Shown: positions 9,464 to 16,112 of the stretch, piece after piece
Position numbering within the stretch: position 1 is the first letter of the stretch
How the letters are laid out: the number at the start of each line of letters is the position of its first letter
DNA from: Oscillospiraceae bacterium
GTDB taxonomy: Bacteria > Bacillota > Clostridia > Oscillospirales > Ruminococcaceae
NCBI GenBank assembly: GCA_019416775.1
Contig: DXWR01000142.1
Location: forward strand, 1-16,827
Length of the DNA: 16,827 nucleotides
Reading direction: 5' to 3'
The notes under the pieces: model-generated
Databases searched by the model: none
The model's input: only the letters and a program-made list of their open reading frames with translations
What the model was told of the DNA's origin: nothing
Position numbers and translations under genes: made by a program

Positions 9464-9877
9464 TTACTCAATGGCAATGTGGCTGCCGCCGGTGATCTGT
9501 TTGGGCTCCTCTTTGGGGAAGCTCAACTTCAGAATGCCGTTGTCAAACTTGGCGTGGACATCCTCTTCCTTTACATTGTCACCTACATAGAAGCTGCGGC
9601 TGCAACTTCCGGTGAACCGTTCCTTGCGCAGGTAGTGACCCTGATCGTCCTTTTCTTCCTGCTCTTGGTTGTGGTTGGCCTTGATGGTCAAATAACCATC
9701 CTTCAGCTCCAGATTGATGTCCTTCTTCTCCACACCGGGCAGATCAATGTCCAGTTCATAGCCGTCTTTGGTTTCCTTGATATCGGTCTTCATCAAATCC
9801 TGATGGAACCGGTTGGCAGAAAACGGGAAATCCATAAAGTCGTCAAACATATCTCTTCCAAAAATGCTGGGTAACAT
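9464..9877 (-). CDS. Hsp20/alpha-crystallin small heat-shock protein (downstream copy)
   Basis: ATP-independent holdase chaperone that forms oligomers and keeps unfolding proteins soluble in the cytoplasm. It has 137 residues: a short N-terminal arm (MLPSIFGRDMFDDFMDFPF), the alpha-crystallin domain (about 33-123) with the hallmark NGILKLSFPK (113-122), and a C-terminal I-x-I-type tail (IAIE) used for oligomer contacts. GGAGGA (9890-9885) precedes the ATG. It is second in a tandem pair; the paralogue ends 90 bp upstream, with no clear terminator or promoter between, so co-transcription from the CIRCE-bearing promoter is likely. Long blocks such as HYLRKERFTGSCSRSFYVGD and VKEEDVHAKFDNGILKLSFP are identical in both copies. 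Confidence 0.95.
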   Translation of the reverse strand: MLPSIFGRDMFDDFMDFPFSANRFHQDLMKTDIKETKDGYELDIDLPGVEKKDINLELKDGYLTIKANHNQEQEEKDDQGHYLRKERFTGSCSRSFYVGDNVKEEDVHAKFDNGILKLSFPKEEPKQITGGSHIAIE

Positions 9878-9967
9878 AAGTCATTCCTCCAAATCGTACT
9901 GCAAAATCGTTATCTTATAAAACCACTGATTTTCGGACCTGTTGCGGAGGTTCTACTTAGGTGATGA

Positions 9968-10384
9968 TTACTCGATGGCAATATTGCTGCCGCCGCTAAG
10001 CCGTTTCGGTTCTTCCTTGGGGAAGCTCAGCTTCAGGATACCATTGTCAAACTTGGCGTGGACATCCTCTTCCTTTACGCTGTCGCCCACATAGAAGCTG
10101 CGGCTGCAGCTGCCGGTAAACCGCTCTTTGCGCAGATAGTGGTGTTTCTTGTCTTCCTTTTCTTCGTTTCGGCTGGCTTTGATGGTGAGATAACCATCCT
10201 TCAATTCCAGATTGATGTCCTTTTTGTCAAAGCCGGGCAGATCCACATCCAGCTCGTAACCGTCCTTGGTTTCCCGAATATCGGTCTGCATCAAGCCGTG
10301 AACATTTTGATAGCTCCGGGTCGTCCGGAAGGGAAAATCCATAAAATCATCAAACAAATCTTCTCCAAAAATGCTAGGTAACAT
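9968..10384 (-). CDS. Hsp20/alpha-crystallin small heat-shock protein (promoter-proximal copy)
   Basis: Small heat-shock holdase, 138 residues, with the same layout as its neighbour: an N-terminal arm starting MLPSIFGEDLFDDFMDFPF, the alpha-crystallin domain (about 35-125) with NGILKLSFPK, and a terminal IAIE tail. It differs from the downstream copy mainly in the arm (residues 20-33, including an inserted VHG) and in the charged loop at 71-81. GGAGGAA (10397-10391) precedes the ATG, within a block shared with the other copy. It is first in the unit, about 90 nt from a consensus promoter that carries a CIRCE element, so control by HrcA and heat induction are expected. Confidence 0.95.
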   Translation of the reverse strand: MLPSIFGEDLFDDFMDFPFRTTRSYQNVHGLMQTDIRETKDGYELDVDLPGFDKKDINLELKDGYLTIKASRNEEKEDKKHHYLRKERFTGSCSRSFYVGDSVKEEDVHAKFDNGILKLSFPKEEPKRLSGGSNIAIE

Positions 10385-10481
10385 AGGTCATTCCTCCATT
10401 TCATACTCTCTATCTTACCTTGCGGTTTTCTTTTTTAGCAACCTTTTTGGGGTTTTGTCCCTTTCCTGAGGTTCTGATTTT

Positions 10482-10510
10482 AGTATAGTCCCAAGTTTTA
10501 GCACTGTCAA
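10482..10510 (-). promoter_or_regulatory. sigma-A promoter of the Hsp20 operon
   Basis: Minus strand: -35 TTGACA (10510-10505), 17-bp spacer, -10 TATACT (10487-10482). The -35 lies inside the spacer of the CIRCE element, so bound HrcA would block RNA polymerase. Transcription would start near 10475. Confidence 0.88.
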
Positions 10511-10524
10511 GTGGAGAGTGCTAA
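10498..10524. promoter_or_regulatory. CIRCE operator (HrcA binding site)
   Basis: TTAGCACTG (10498-10506), a 9-bp spacer and GAGTGCTAA (10516-10524). This matches the CIRCE consensus TTAGCACTC-N9-GAGTGCTAA at all but one base, the last position of the left arm. HrcA represses through CIRCE in many Firmicutes, mainly at groESL and dnaK. hrcA itself is not in the window. Confidence 0.93.
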
Positions 10525-10584
10525 TGTTTACAAAGGGAGTACAAAGTTAACAAAAACACAAATAGGTTCAAAATTTATTCATAA

Positions 10585-12315
10585 TTAAGCCTGCGACTGG
10601 TATTCAGCCGTCATCTCTAGCGCAATTTCCCGGAACACCGGAGCCGCATCGGCGTTGCCGCTTTCCGCTTGTTGAGCCAACACCACTACCACATAGTCGG
10701 TGCCGCCGGCATTGAAAAATCCGGCAAACCAGCCGTTGTTGTACTCTTCTCCCTTTTCGTCCATCTGTCCGGTTTGGGCCGTGCCGGTTTTGCCCCCGGC
10801 CACATATTCTCCGTTGGGAGCAGTGGCGTTTTGGCCAGGCTGTTCCATGACGCAGGCCAATAGATCTGCTTTCAGAATTTCGGCAGTTTCCTGGCTCATT
10901 ACCTGAGTGGGTTGAGGAGTTTCCTGTACGGTATCCAGATCCGTTCCGTTTTGTGTGGTGCCTTCCACCAGACTGGGGGAGGGGGCCAGTCCGCCGTTGA
11001 CCACACAACTTACCGTGACTGCCAGTTGAACCGGTGTGGCAGTTAGTGCTCCTTGGCCAAAACTAAAATTGGACATGATTCCGGAGTTTTCCAGTTCCTC
11101 CGGATCGGGCAGTGTCCCGGACGCGGTAATTAAGTTGTCTCCGATTTCGGCGCTGCATCCAAATCCCAATCCACAAGCAATCTGCCAAAACCGGGTGGGA
11201 TCCAGCTGTTGACTTAGATCAATAAAGTAGGGATTGCAGCTTTCCATTAAGGCGCCTTTTAAATTCAAGGTTCCGTGTCCCGGCAGATAGTGGCAGCGGT
11301 AGGTAGTACCGTCCAAGGTAATGGCGCCGGTGCAGTTGTGGGAAAAGTCGGGGGAAATCCCCTGCTCCAATGCGGCTGCTGCGGTAACGATTTTAAAGAC
11401 GCTGCCCACCGCATAGGCGTGAAAAGCCCGGTTGATCAGCGGGGCGGTTTCTTCCTCGTTGACTGCTTCTGCCAGGGTGTCAGTGGAATAGGCGGGGAAG
11501 GAAGCGACTCCCCGCAGTTTACCGGTGGCTGCTTCCATGACCACTACAGCGCCTTGTTCCAGATATTTTGCTCCGGCTTCTTCACAGATCTGTTGGATGG
11601 TTTTATCTAAGGTCAACACCACGCCGGCGGGATTATCGAGTTTTCCGGTGGCTTCCTGTAGGGATACCCCTCGGCCGAACGCATCCACCGTGAAGGTCAG
11701 GGATAAGCCCCCTTCTTGGGATGCCAGCAGGGATTCATAACCCCGCTCCACGCCGGCAGCCCCTTGACCGGAGGAGTCGGTGTACCCCACCACGTGCTGG
11801 GCCAGTTGGTGTTCTCCGTAACGGATGGGGACCTGGTAAATCCAGGTATCCGGGCTTTCAAAGGTTCCGTCCACCTGGATGACACAGGGTTTTCCTTGCT
11901 CCCAAAGCTGTTCCAGTTCTTGGCGGGAAAGCTTCACGGCATGGGAAGCTACGGCGGCGAAATTCTCCTGGCTGGGCATCACTGCCGCTAGATAGCCGGA
12001 TTCTTCATTGACCAGTCGATTGCCGTTGCAATCGTAAATGGTGCCGCGACCCTGGGTCAGCGCCAGGGTGTAGCTGCTTTGGCTTTGAGCGGTTTCGGCG
12101 TAAAAGGGAGTAGATGCCAACCAAGCAATCCGCAGATACAGCAAGGTAAAGCTCAGAACCAAACTGCAAAAAATTAAAATCCCCCGCCGTTGAAACCGGC
12201 TCAGGACTCCATTACCCGGCCCAAAAAGCCTGCCGCCGTTTCCAACAATTTGGTTTGGGAGAGGTTTACCGGATTTTTTCCCCGGTCTGAGAGATACATA
12301 ATAGCGCCGCAGCAA
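10585..12315 (-). CDS. class B penicillin-binding protein (D,D-transpeptidase, FtsI/PbpA-like)
   Basis: Cross-links peptidoglycan; anchored in the membrane with its catalytic domain outside. Numbered from the TTG at 12315 (576 residues): a transmembrane helix at about 46-67; a dimerisation domain starting QGRGTIYDCNGNRL; and the transpeptidase domain with SVFK (305-308, nucleophile Ser305), SCN (359-361) and KTGTA (509-513). No PASTA domain. At about 540-576 residues it is short for FtsI/SpoVD and closer to PbpA-type proteins. The start is unsettled: the frame overlaps the end of spoVT by 115 nt, TTG-12315 lacks a ribosome site, and the next ATG/GTG/TTG lies inside the membrane helix. CTG at 12204, overlapping the spoVT stop, or ATT at 12180 after a G-run are alternatives. 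No terminator is seen after the gene. It probably shares the spoVT transcript. Confidence 0.88.
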   Translation of the reverse strand: MLRRYYVSLRPGKKSGKPLPNQIVGNGGRLFGPGNGVLSRFQRRGILIFCSLVLSFTLLYLRIAWLASTPFYAETAQSQSSYTLALTQGRGTIYDCNGNRLVNEESGYLAAVMPSQENFAAVASHAVKLSRQELEQLWEQGKPCVIQVDGTFESPDTWIYQVPIRYGEHQLAQHVVGYTDSSGQGAAGVERGYESLLASQEGGLSLTFTVDAFGRGVSLQEATGKLDNPAGVVLTLDKTIQQICEEAGAKYLEQGAVVVMEAATGKLRGVASFPAYSTDTLAEAVNEEETAPLINRAFHAYAVGSVFKIVTAAAALEQGISPDFSHNCTGAITLDGTTYRCHYLPGHGTLNLKGALMESCNPYFIDLSQQLDPTRFWQIACGLGFGCSAEIGDNLITASGTLPDPEELENSGIMSNFSFGQGALTATPVQLAVTVSCVVNGGLAPSPSLVEGTTQNGTDLDTVQETPQPTQVMSQETAEILKADLLACVMEQPGQNATAPNGEYVAGGKTGTAQTGQMDEKGEEYNNGWFAGFFNAGGTDYVVVVLAQQAESGNADAAPVFREIALEMTAEYQSQA

Positions 12316-12737
12316 TCGGAAGAGGAGATAATGGGGTAACAGGCGCTGGCCACCTGATCCACCCCTTCCACCGGATGGAATTCCTGCTCTTCATCCCCCT
12401 GCAAAATACCCCGGCGAGCCAACAGCAGATCCATTCCATGGCTGACCCGGCGATCCAGCAATTCCCGCTTGGGAAGTCCTGCCACTGCCACCACATGGTC
12501 TTTGTCGCAGACCATCACAGGACGGCCGCTGGCTTTGCTCAGCACATCGGCGTACACTCCGGCAAATTCACCCAGTTCCCCCACCGGGGAATATTTTTTA
12601 AAGATCACTTCTCCGGCGGCGGAGGTGTAAATTTCCAGTGCGTCGCCTTCTCGGATCCGCAGGGTGCGGCGGATCTCTTTGGGGATCACCACCCGCCCCA
12701 GATCGTCAATTCGGCGGACAATTCCCGTAGCCTTCAT
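12201..12737 (-). CDS. spoVT: stage V sporulation transcription factor SpoVT
   Basis: AbrB-type regulator that tunes late forespore (sigma-G) gene expression, spore coat and germination properties. The 178 residues equal the length of Bacillus SpoVT. The N-terminal swapped-hairpin DNA-binding domain (about 1-50) begins MKATGIVRRIDDLGRVVIPK and continues EIRRTLRIREGDALEIY. The rest is the GAF-like domain, ending in LETAAGFLGRVMES, close to the SpoVT terminus. The domain pair separates it from AbrB proper, which lacks the GAF domain. AAGGAG lies about 13 nt before the ATG. A sigma-G-like promoter lies upstream, and the penicillin-binding protein gene overlaps its 3' end. Its presence indicates a spore former. 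Confidence 0.95.
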   Translation of the reverse strand: MKATGIVRRIDDLGRVVIPKEIRRTLRIREGDALEIYTSAAGEVIFKKYSPVGELGEFAGVYADVLSKASGRPVMVCDKDHVVAVAGLPKRELLDRRVSHGMDLLLARRGILQGDEEQEFHPVEGVDQVASACYPIISSSDCCGAIMYLSDRGKNPVNLSQTKLLETAAGFLGRVMES

Positions 12738-12774
12738 AGTACCAGTTCGCTCCTTTTCCGGTTTTATTTTGCTG

Positions 12775-12803
12775 TAGTATTTGAGAAAATCAGACGGTTA
12801 TAC
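12775..12803 (-). promoter_or_regulatory. sigma-G type promoter of spoVT
   Basis: Minus strand GTATA (12803-12799), 17-bp spacer, AATACTA (12781-12775). This fits the forespore sigma-G pattern (GHATR, 17-18 bp, CATNHTA) at every position but the first of the -10. No good sigma-A alternative is visible nearby. In Bacillus spoVT is transcribed by sigma-G, which supports the assignment. The leader would be about 30 nt. Confidence 0.6.
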
Positions 12804-12830
12804 TTGGAAGGAAGTGGGAGGGAAGGAAAG

Positions 12831-12860
12831 AAAATCCCCCAGCGTCCTTTGGGCTGGGGG
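12831..12860 (-). terminator. intrinsic terminator of the carbonic anhydrase gene
   Basis: On the minus strand CCCCCAGC pairs with GCTGGGGG (plus-strand arms 12836-12843 and 12853-12860), followed by ATTTTCTTT. It separates the gene from the spoVT promoter. Confidence 0.88.
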
Positions 12861-12870
12861 AAAGGAAAAA

Positions 12871-13416
12871 TCAATCCTCTTGGGGAAATAACTCACCGGT
12901 TTCGGTGTTGATGATGTAACCTCGGATAACCACGTCTTTGGGCATCAAGGGATGGTGGCGGAGCAGGTCCACGGATTCTTTCACCGAGCATTCCACCGAA
13001 TCAAAGCCTTTGAGCCAACCTTCAAAGTCAATGCCGCAGTAGCGCATCATGTCGATGTGATCCTGGGAGACGCCTCGCTGAAGCAGATGCTGGATGATCT
13101 TTTGGGCATTCATGCCGGAAACGCCGCAGTCGGTATGGCCGATGACCATCACTTCTTCCACTCCCAATTCCACAATGCTCACCAGCAGGCTGCGCACAGT
13201 GCTGTCAAAGGGTCCGGTAATCATGCCGCCGGCATTTTTGATCATCTTCACATCTCCGTTGCGGATGCCAAGTGCGGCGGGAAGCAGCTCTACCAGCCGG
13301 GTGTCCATACAGGTGAGAATGGCGATTTTTTTATTGGGATATTTGCTGGTGGTGTATTTGCGGTATTCCTGGTTTTCCACAAAGGTGCGGTTGTAGGCAA
13401 GCATTTCTTCGATCAT
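12871..13416 (-). CDS. beta-class carbonic anhydrase
   Basis: Interconverts CO2 and bicarbonate; a zinc enzyme, probably supplying bicarbonate for carboxylations. It has 181 residues, a compact beta-type length. The zinc and active-site motifs are complete: CMDTR (Cys36, Asp38, Arg40) and HTDC (His94, Cys97), in the CxDxR...HxxC arrangement. The ATG at 13416 is chosen over an in-frame ATG 102 nt upstream because AAGGAG lies about 9 nt before it, and because the longer version would begin upstream of the gene's own -10 promoter element. It forms a single-gene unit with its own promoter and terminator. The bicarbonate role is inferred from the family, not from its neighbours. Confidence 0.93.
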   Translation of the reverse strand: MIEEMLAYNRTFVENQEYRKYTTSKYPNKKIAILTCMDTRLVELLPAALGIRNGDVKMIKNAGGMITGPFDSTVRSLLVSIVELGVEEVMVIGHTDCGVSGMNAQKIIQHLLQRGVSQDHIDMMRYCGIDFEGWLKGFDSVECSVKESVDLLRHHPLMPKDVVIRGYIINTETGELFPQED

Positions 13417-13443
13417 AGGAACGCTCCTTTTCTTTTTTCTTTC

Positions 13444-13472
13444 AGCATACCGGAAAAAGGGGGAAAATGCAA
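13444..13472 (-). promoter_or_regulatory. sigma-A promoter of the carbonic anhydrase gene
   Basis: Minus strand -35 TTGCAT (13472-13467), 17-bp spacer, -10 TATGCT (13449-13444). It lies between the ptsI terminator and the carbonic anhydrase ribosome site. Confidence 0.65.
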
Positions 13473-13482
13473 GTTGTTGGGG

Positions 13483-13516
13483 AAAAAGAAGAGGGAAGCC
13501 AAGATAGACTTCCCTC
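13483..13516 (-). terminator. intrinsic terminator of ptsI
   Basis: On the minus strand GAGGGAAG (13516-13509) pairs perfectly with CTTCCCTC (13498-13491), followed by TTCTTTTT (13490-13483). It is 16 bp after the ptsI stop. Confidence 0.88.
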
Positions 13517-13532
13517 AAAAGCAGTTTCTTTT

Positions 13533-15206
13533 TTACAGTACGCCGGCAGCTTTCAGCACTTCGTCTTCACGGCCCTTGACCGAGCTGTTGATGATCTGAT
13601 CCCGAACCGGCAGCACCATGCCGGGAGAGACGCTGAGCTCGTCAATGCCCATAGCCAGGAATACTTCAGTCAAGCTGGTGTCTGCACCCAGTTCGCCGCA
13701 GATGCCGATCCAGCAGCCGTGTTTGTGGGCGTTGTCCGCCGCCATTTTAATCATCCGAAGGATGGCGGGGTGGTGAGTGTCGCAGAAGGGCTCCAGTTTG
13801 GGATTCTGACGGTCACACGCCAAGGTGTACTGGGTCAGGTCATTGGTGCCCACGCTGAAGAAGTCCACTTCCTGGGCCAGTTCGTCACTGATGATGACGC
13901 TGGCGGGGGTTTCGATCATAATGCCAATCTCCACGTCCGGCTTATAAGGAATACCTTCCACATTGAGTTCTGCCTTCACGGTTTCCAGCATCTTTTTGAT
14001 CTGCTGGACTTCGTTGACCGAAATAATCATGGGGAACATAATGGACAAATTGCCGTACACCGAAGCCCGCATTAAGGCCCGCAGCTGGGTTTTGAAGATT
14101 TCCGGCCGGGTGAGGCAGATCCGGATGGCCCGGTAGCCCAAAGCGGGGTTTTCTTCTTTGTCCAGTTTAAAGTAGTCGATCTGCTTGTCGGCGCCGATGT
14201 CCAAGGTGCGGATCACCACTTTCTTGCCGCCCATGCTTTCCAATACGGTGCGGTAGGCGGTAAACTGGGCTTCTTCACTGGGATAATCTTCGCTTTCCAG
14301 ATAGAGGAACTCGCTGCGGAACAGGCCCACACCACCGGCATCGTTCATCAGAACGGCGCCCATGTCCTGGGGACTGCCGATGTTGGCAAACACATTGACC
14401 TTCTGCCCATCTTTGGAGATGTTGTCTTTGCCCTTCAGTTCCTGGAGCAGCTTTTTCTTCCGCAGATCTTCGGCTTGTTTCTTCTGCATTTTTGCCATAG
14501 TAACATCATCCGGCTCAATGTACAGCGTGCCGGTAAAGCCATCCACAATGCCCATTTTACCGTCGTATTCTGCGCTCAGCGCCTCTCCCAAGCCGATGAT
14601 GGCGGGGATGTTCATAGTCCGGGCCAAAATGGCGGTGTGGGAGTTGGTGGAACCATAGCAGGTGGCGAAGGCCATGACGCTGTCCTTGTCCAGCTGCACC
14701 GTTTCACTGGGGGCCAGATCGTCGGCGCAGAGAATTACCTTTTCGTCTCCGGAGGTGATGCCGCCGGACTTGTTCATCAGATTTTTCAACAGCCGGTCGG
14801 AGACGTCGTGGACGTCGGCAGCCCGTTCCCGCATATAGTCGTCGTCCATGGAGGAGAACATCTGGGCGAAATGATCGGCGGTGGTGGCTACAGCGTATTC
14901 TGCGTTGAGTTTTTGAGAATTGATGATGTTGGCGATGGATTCGTTGTAGTCCTCGTCTTCCACCATCATTTGGTGGATTTCAAAGACAGCAGCGCTGGCT
15001 TCCCCCACTTCTTTGCGGGCTTTTTCATATAATTTTTGCAGCTCTTGTAGAGTGACGGCTTTAGCTTGTTCCAGCCGTTCCAGTTCCGCCTGAGGATCCT
15101 CAATATGGCGGCGCTTGACCACCAATTTTTCCCGGGAGTAAAAAGAAATGCGGCCGATGGCAACGCCTCCATACACACCCTTCCCCTGAATGGTTACCAT
15201 GCTCAT
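13533..15206 (-). CDS. ptsI: phosphoenolpyruvate-protein phosphotransferase (PTS enzyme I)
   Basis: Takes phosphate from PEP and passes it to HPr, the first step of sugar import by the phosphotransferase system; cytoplasmic. It has 557 residues, slightly shorter than the common 570-575. The phosphohistidine is His190 in GSTNSHTAILA. The PEP-binding barrel shows GLFRSEFL (Arg297), RTLDIGADK (from 333), GTNDLTQYTLACDR (453-466) and the catalytic Cys503 in ICGELGAD. The ATG at 15206 is preferred over the one two codons later because AAAGGA lies at a normal distance. ptsH is not adjacent; the gene stands alone with its own promoter and terminator. The long leader holds a perfect hairpin, and direct repeats overlap the -35 region. 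Confidence 0.97.
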   Translation of the reverse strand: MSMVTIQGKGVYGGVAIGRISFYSREKLVVKRRHIEDPQAELERLEQAKAVTLQELQKLYEKARKEVGEASAAVFEIHQMMVEDEDYNESIANIINSQKLNAEYAVATTADHFAQMFSSMDDDYMRERAADVHDVSDRLLKNLMNKSGGITSGDEKVILCADDLAPSETVQLDKDSVMAFATCYGSTNSHTAILARTMNIPAIIGLGEALSAEYDGKMGIVDGFTGTLYIEPDDVTMAKMQKKQAEDLRKKKLLQELKGKDNISKDGQKVNVFANIGSPQDMGAVLMNDAGGVGLFRSEFLYLESEDYPSEEAQFTAYRTVLESMGGKKVVIRTLDIGADKQIDYFKLDKEENPALGYRAIRICLTRPEIFKTQLRALMRASVYGNLSIMFPMIISVNEVQQIKKMLETVKAELNVEGIPYKPDVEIGIMIETPASVIISDELAQEVDFFSVGTNDLTQYTLACDRQNPKLEPFCDTHHPAILRMIKMAADNAHKHGCWIGICGELGADTSLTEVFLAMGIDELSVSPGMVLPVRDQIINSSVKGREDEVLKAAGVL

Positions 15207-15242
15207 TGTTCAGCATCCTTTCCATAGAAATTTTCAGTGTCC

Positions 15243-15264
15243 GCGCAAATATCCCCATTTGCGC
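15243..15264 (-). other. perfect hairpin in the ptsI leader
   Basis: GCGCAAAT (15243-15250) and ATTTGCGC (15257-15264) form a perfect 8-bp stem with a 6-nt loop, between the inferred transcription start (about 15279) and the ribosome site. No U-tract follows, so it is not a terminator. It could stabilise the 5' end or bind a protein. Confidence 0.45.
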
Positions 15265-15285
15265 AACGATTCCCTTGTCTTATTT

Positions 15286-15294
15286 AGTATACCA
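15286..15294 (-). promoter_or_regulatory. extended -10 promoter of ptsI
   Basis: Minus strand TGG followed by TATACT (15291-15286). The matching -35 position (15314-15309) has no consensus hexamer and overlaps one of two direct repeats. Transcription would start near 15279, giving a leader of about 73 nt. Confidence 0.6.
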
Positions 15295-15306
15295 TATCAG
15301 AAAGAA

Positions 15307-15323
15307 AATTTCACGCAATTTCA
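15307..15323. repeat. direct repeats at the ptsI promoter
   Basis: AATTTCA occurs at 15307-15313 and again at 15317-15323, exactly 10 bp apart, with a partial third copy at 15327-15331. The first overlaps the -35 position. Helically phased repeats like this are typical of activator binding sites; no regulator can be named. Confidence 0.4.
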
Positions 15324-15463
15324 ACAAATTCGGAATGGTAAACAATTCATTATTAGGATTATTATACAATGTTTACAGGAAAATTTTGGAAGACGTCACA
15401 ATGATTACGATTTGCAGAAATACGGCAGCAAAACCGCTATCGAATCGGCGGAAGCACATGAAT

Positions 15464-15496
15464 TAAAAATCCCCCGCCGGAATATTTCGGCAGGGG
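15464..15496 (-). terminator. intrinsic terminator of the DUF5662 gene
   Basis: On the minus strand a 9-bp stem (plus-strand arms 15471-15479 and 15488-15496), with one G-U pair that would be a C/A mismatch on the other strand, is followed by ATTTTTAATT. The pairing therefore favours the minus orientation. Confidence 0.87.
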
Positions 15497-15522
15497 AAAT
15501 CGCGGTATGGATTAAAAAAGGT

Positions 15523-16095
15523 TCATTGTTTCTCTTCTTGGAGCCGTTTGCGGATCTCTTGGATCAAGACGTTTTCTCCCTGTTCCTTTAACAGCAATAA
15601 AAATTCTTCCAGTAATGCCTGGGTGTTGGGATGAAGGAGATAGTGGCTGCGGGAATGGTCGTAGTATTCCCAAGCGTCGGCGTCGGTATAGGCATCGCCG
15701 TGGTAGTTCTTGCAGGCGGCGATCCGGTCGAAGGTCATTTCCGCTACATAGCGCAGGGGCATTTCACATCCGGCCATGGGTTGGATATGATTCATATCGT
15801 AGTCAATCCAGTATTCCAGGTGGTGTTTGTTTCTCCCTTTGTGGTGAAGCCAAGCTAAAGAATATCCCAGCTGTTCCCGTTGGGCGGCATTGGGAGAGCG
15901 GGTGCCGTTTTGATAGTACCGCACTCCGGCCCAAAATTCCACCGGGGAATACTTGCTCAGGTCATGAAGCAGCCCCTGTTTGTACATCCCTGCCCGAAAG
16001 CAAAGAGAACGCACCAGCCGTTTATGGTTGCGGATGGTGTGAAGATGACCTTTGAAATTGCTCCACCGCAAAGGCGGCTTTTTCACCGCTGACAT
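15523..16095 (-). CDS. DUF5662 family protein of unknown function
   Basis: A 190-residue soluble protein rich in His, Tyr and Trp. By sequence pattern it belongs to the DUF5662 family, found in Firmicutes and phages, with no established function. Conserved-looking features are H24 in IRNHKRLV, the HD pair at 44-45 in GLLHDLSKYSPVEF, and the His cluster in AWLHHKGRNKHHLEYW (81-96). Regularly spaced H...HD...H residues are reminiscent of an HD-type metal site, but I infer this from residue spacing alone. GGAGG precedes the ATG at 16095. The gene begins 17 bp after the cytidylate-kinase-like gene with no terminator between, so the two are probably co-transcribed and may act together. Confidence 0.85.
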   Translation of the reverse strand: MSAVKKPPLRWSNFKGHLHTIRNHKRLVRSLCFRAGMYKQGLLHDLSKYSPVEFWAGVRYYQNGTRSPNAAQREQLGYSLAWLHHKGRNKHHLEYWIDYDMNHIQPMAGCEMPLRYVAEMTFDRIAACKNYHGDAYTDADAWEYYDHSRSHYLLHPNTQALLEEFLLLLKEQGENVLIQEIRKRLQEEKQ

Positions 16096-16112
16096 TCCCC
16101 ATTCCTCCTTGT

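Larger units (their letters stand above)
9464..10475 (-). repeat. tandem duplication of an hsp20 gene with its leader
   Basis: Two units (10475-9968 and about 9954-9464) match not only in the reading frame but also upstream. Both leaders carry GAGGTTCT in plus-strand sense (10468-10475 and 9947-9954), a TATCTTA block, and a near-identical ribosome site and start context (GGAGGAATGACYTATGTTAC). The similarity stops near the inferred transcription start, so the second copy lacks the promoter and CIRCE. Confidence 0.7.
15207..15522. other. 316-bp intergenic region between ptsI and the DUF5662 gene
   Basis: Apart from the ptsI leader and promoter on the left and the DUF5662 terminator on the right, the middle (about 15324-15460) is AT-rich and holds no gene I can support. 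Short plus-strand frames exist but lack ribosome sites. Confidence 0.6.

Noticed and set aside
9479..10381. Two similar plus-strand frames (9479-9874 and 10058-10381) that look like hydrophobic membrane proteins
   Set aside because: They are the antisense of the two Hsp20 genes; their resemblance to each other only reflects the duplication, and the hydrophobic runs come from reading charged codons backwards.
10525..10584. A terminator for the penicillin-binding protein gene
   Set aside because: No hairpin found; only short T-runs and a repeated CTTTGT on the minus strand.
12375..12911. Plus-strand frame of 178 codons across spoVT and its upstream region
   Set aside because: Antisense to a well-conserved gene and runs through its promoter and the neighbouring terminator.
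13417..13518. N-terminal extension of the carbonic anhydrase
   Set aside because: It overlaps the gene's promoter and the ptsI terminator; the ATG at 13416 has the ribosome site.
15206..15591. Plus-strand short frames in the ptsI-DUF5662 gap, including one containing DLQKYGSKTAIESAEAHELK
   Set aside because: No ribosome site or clear promoter, and the frame runs through the DUF5662 terminator and into the antisense of that gene. Some stretches look protein-like but cannot be supported.
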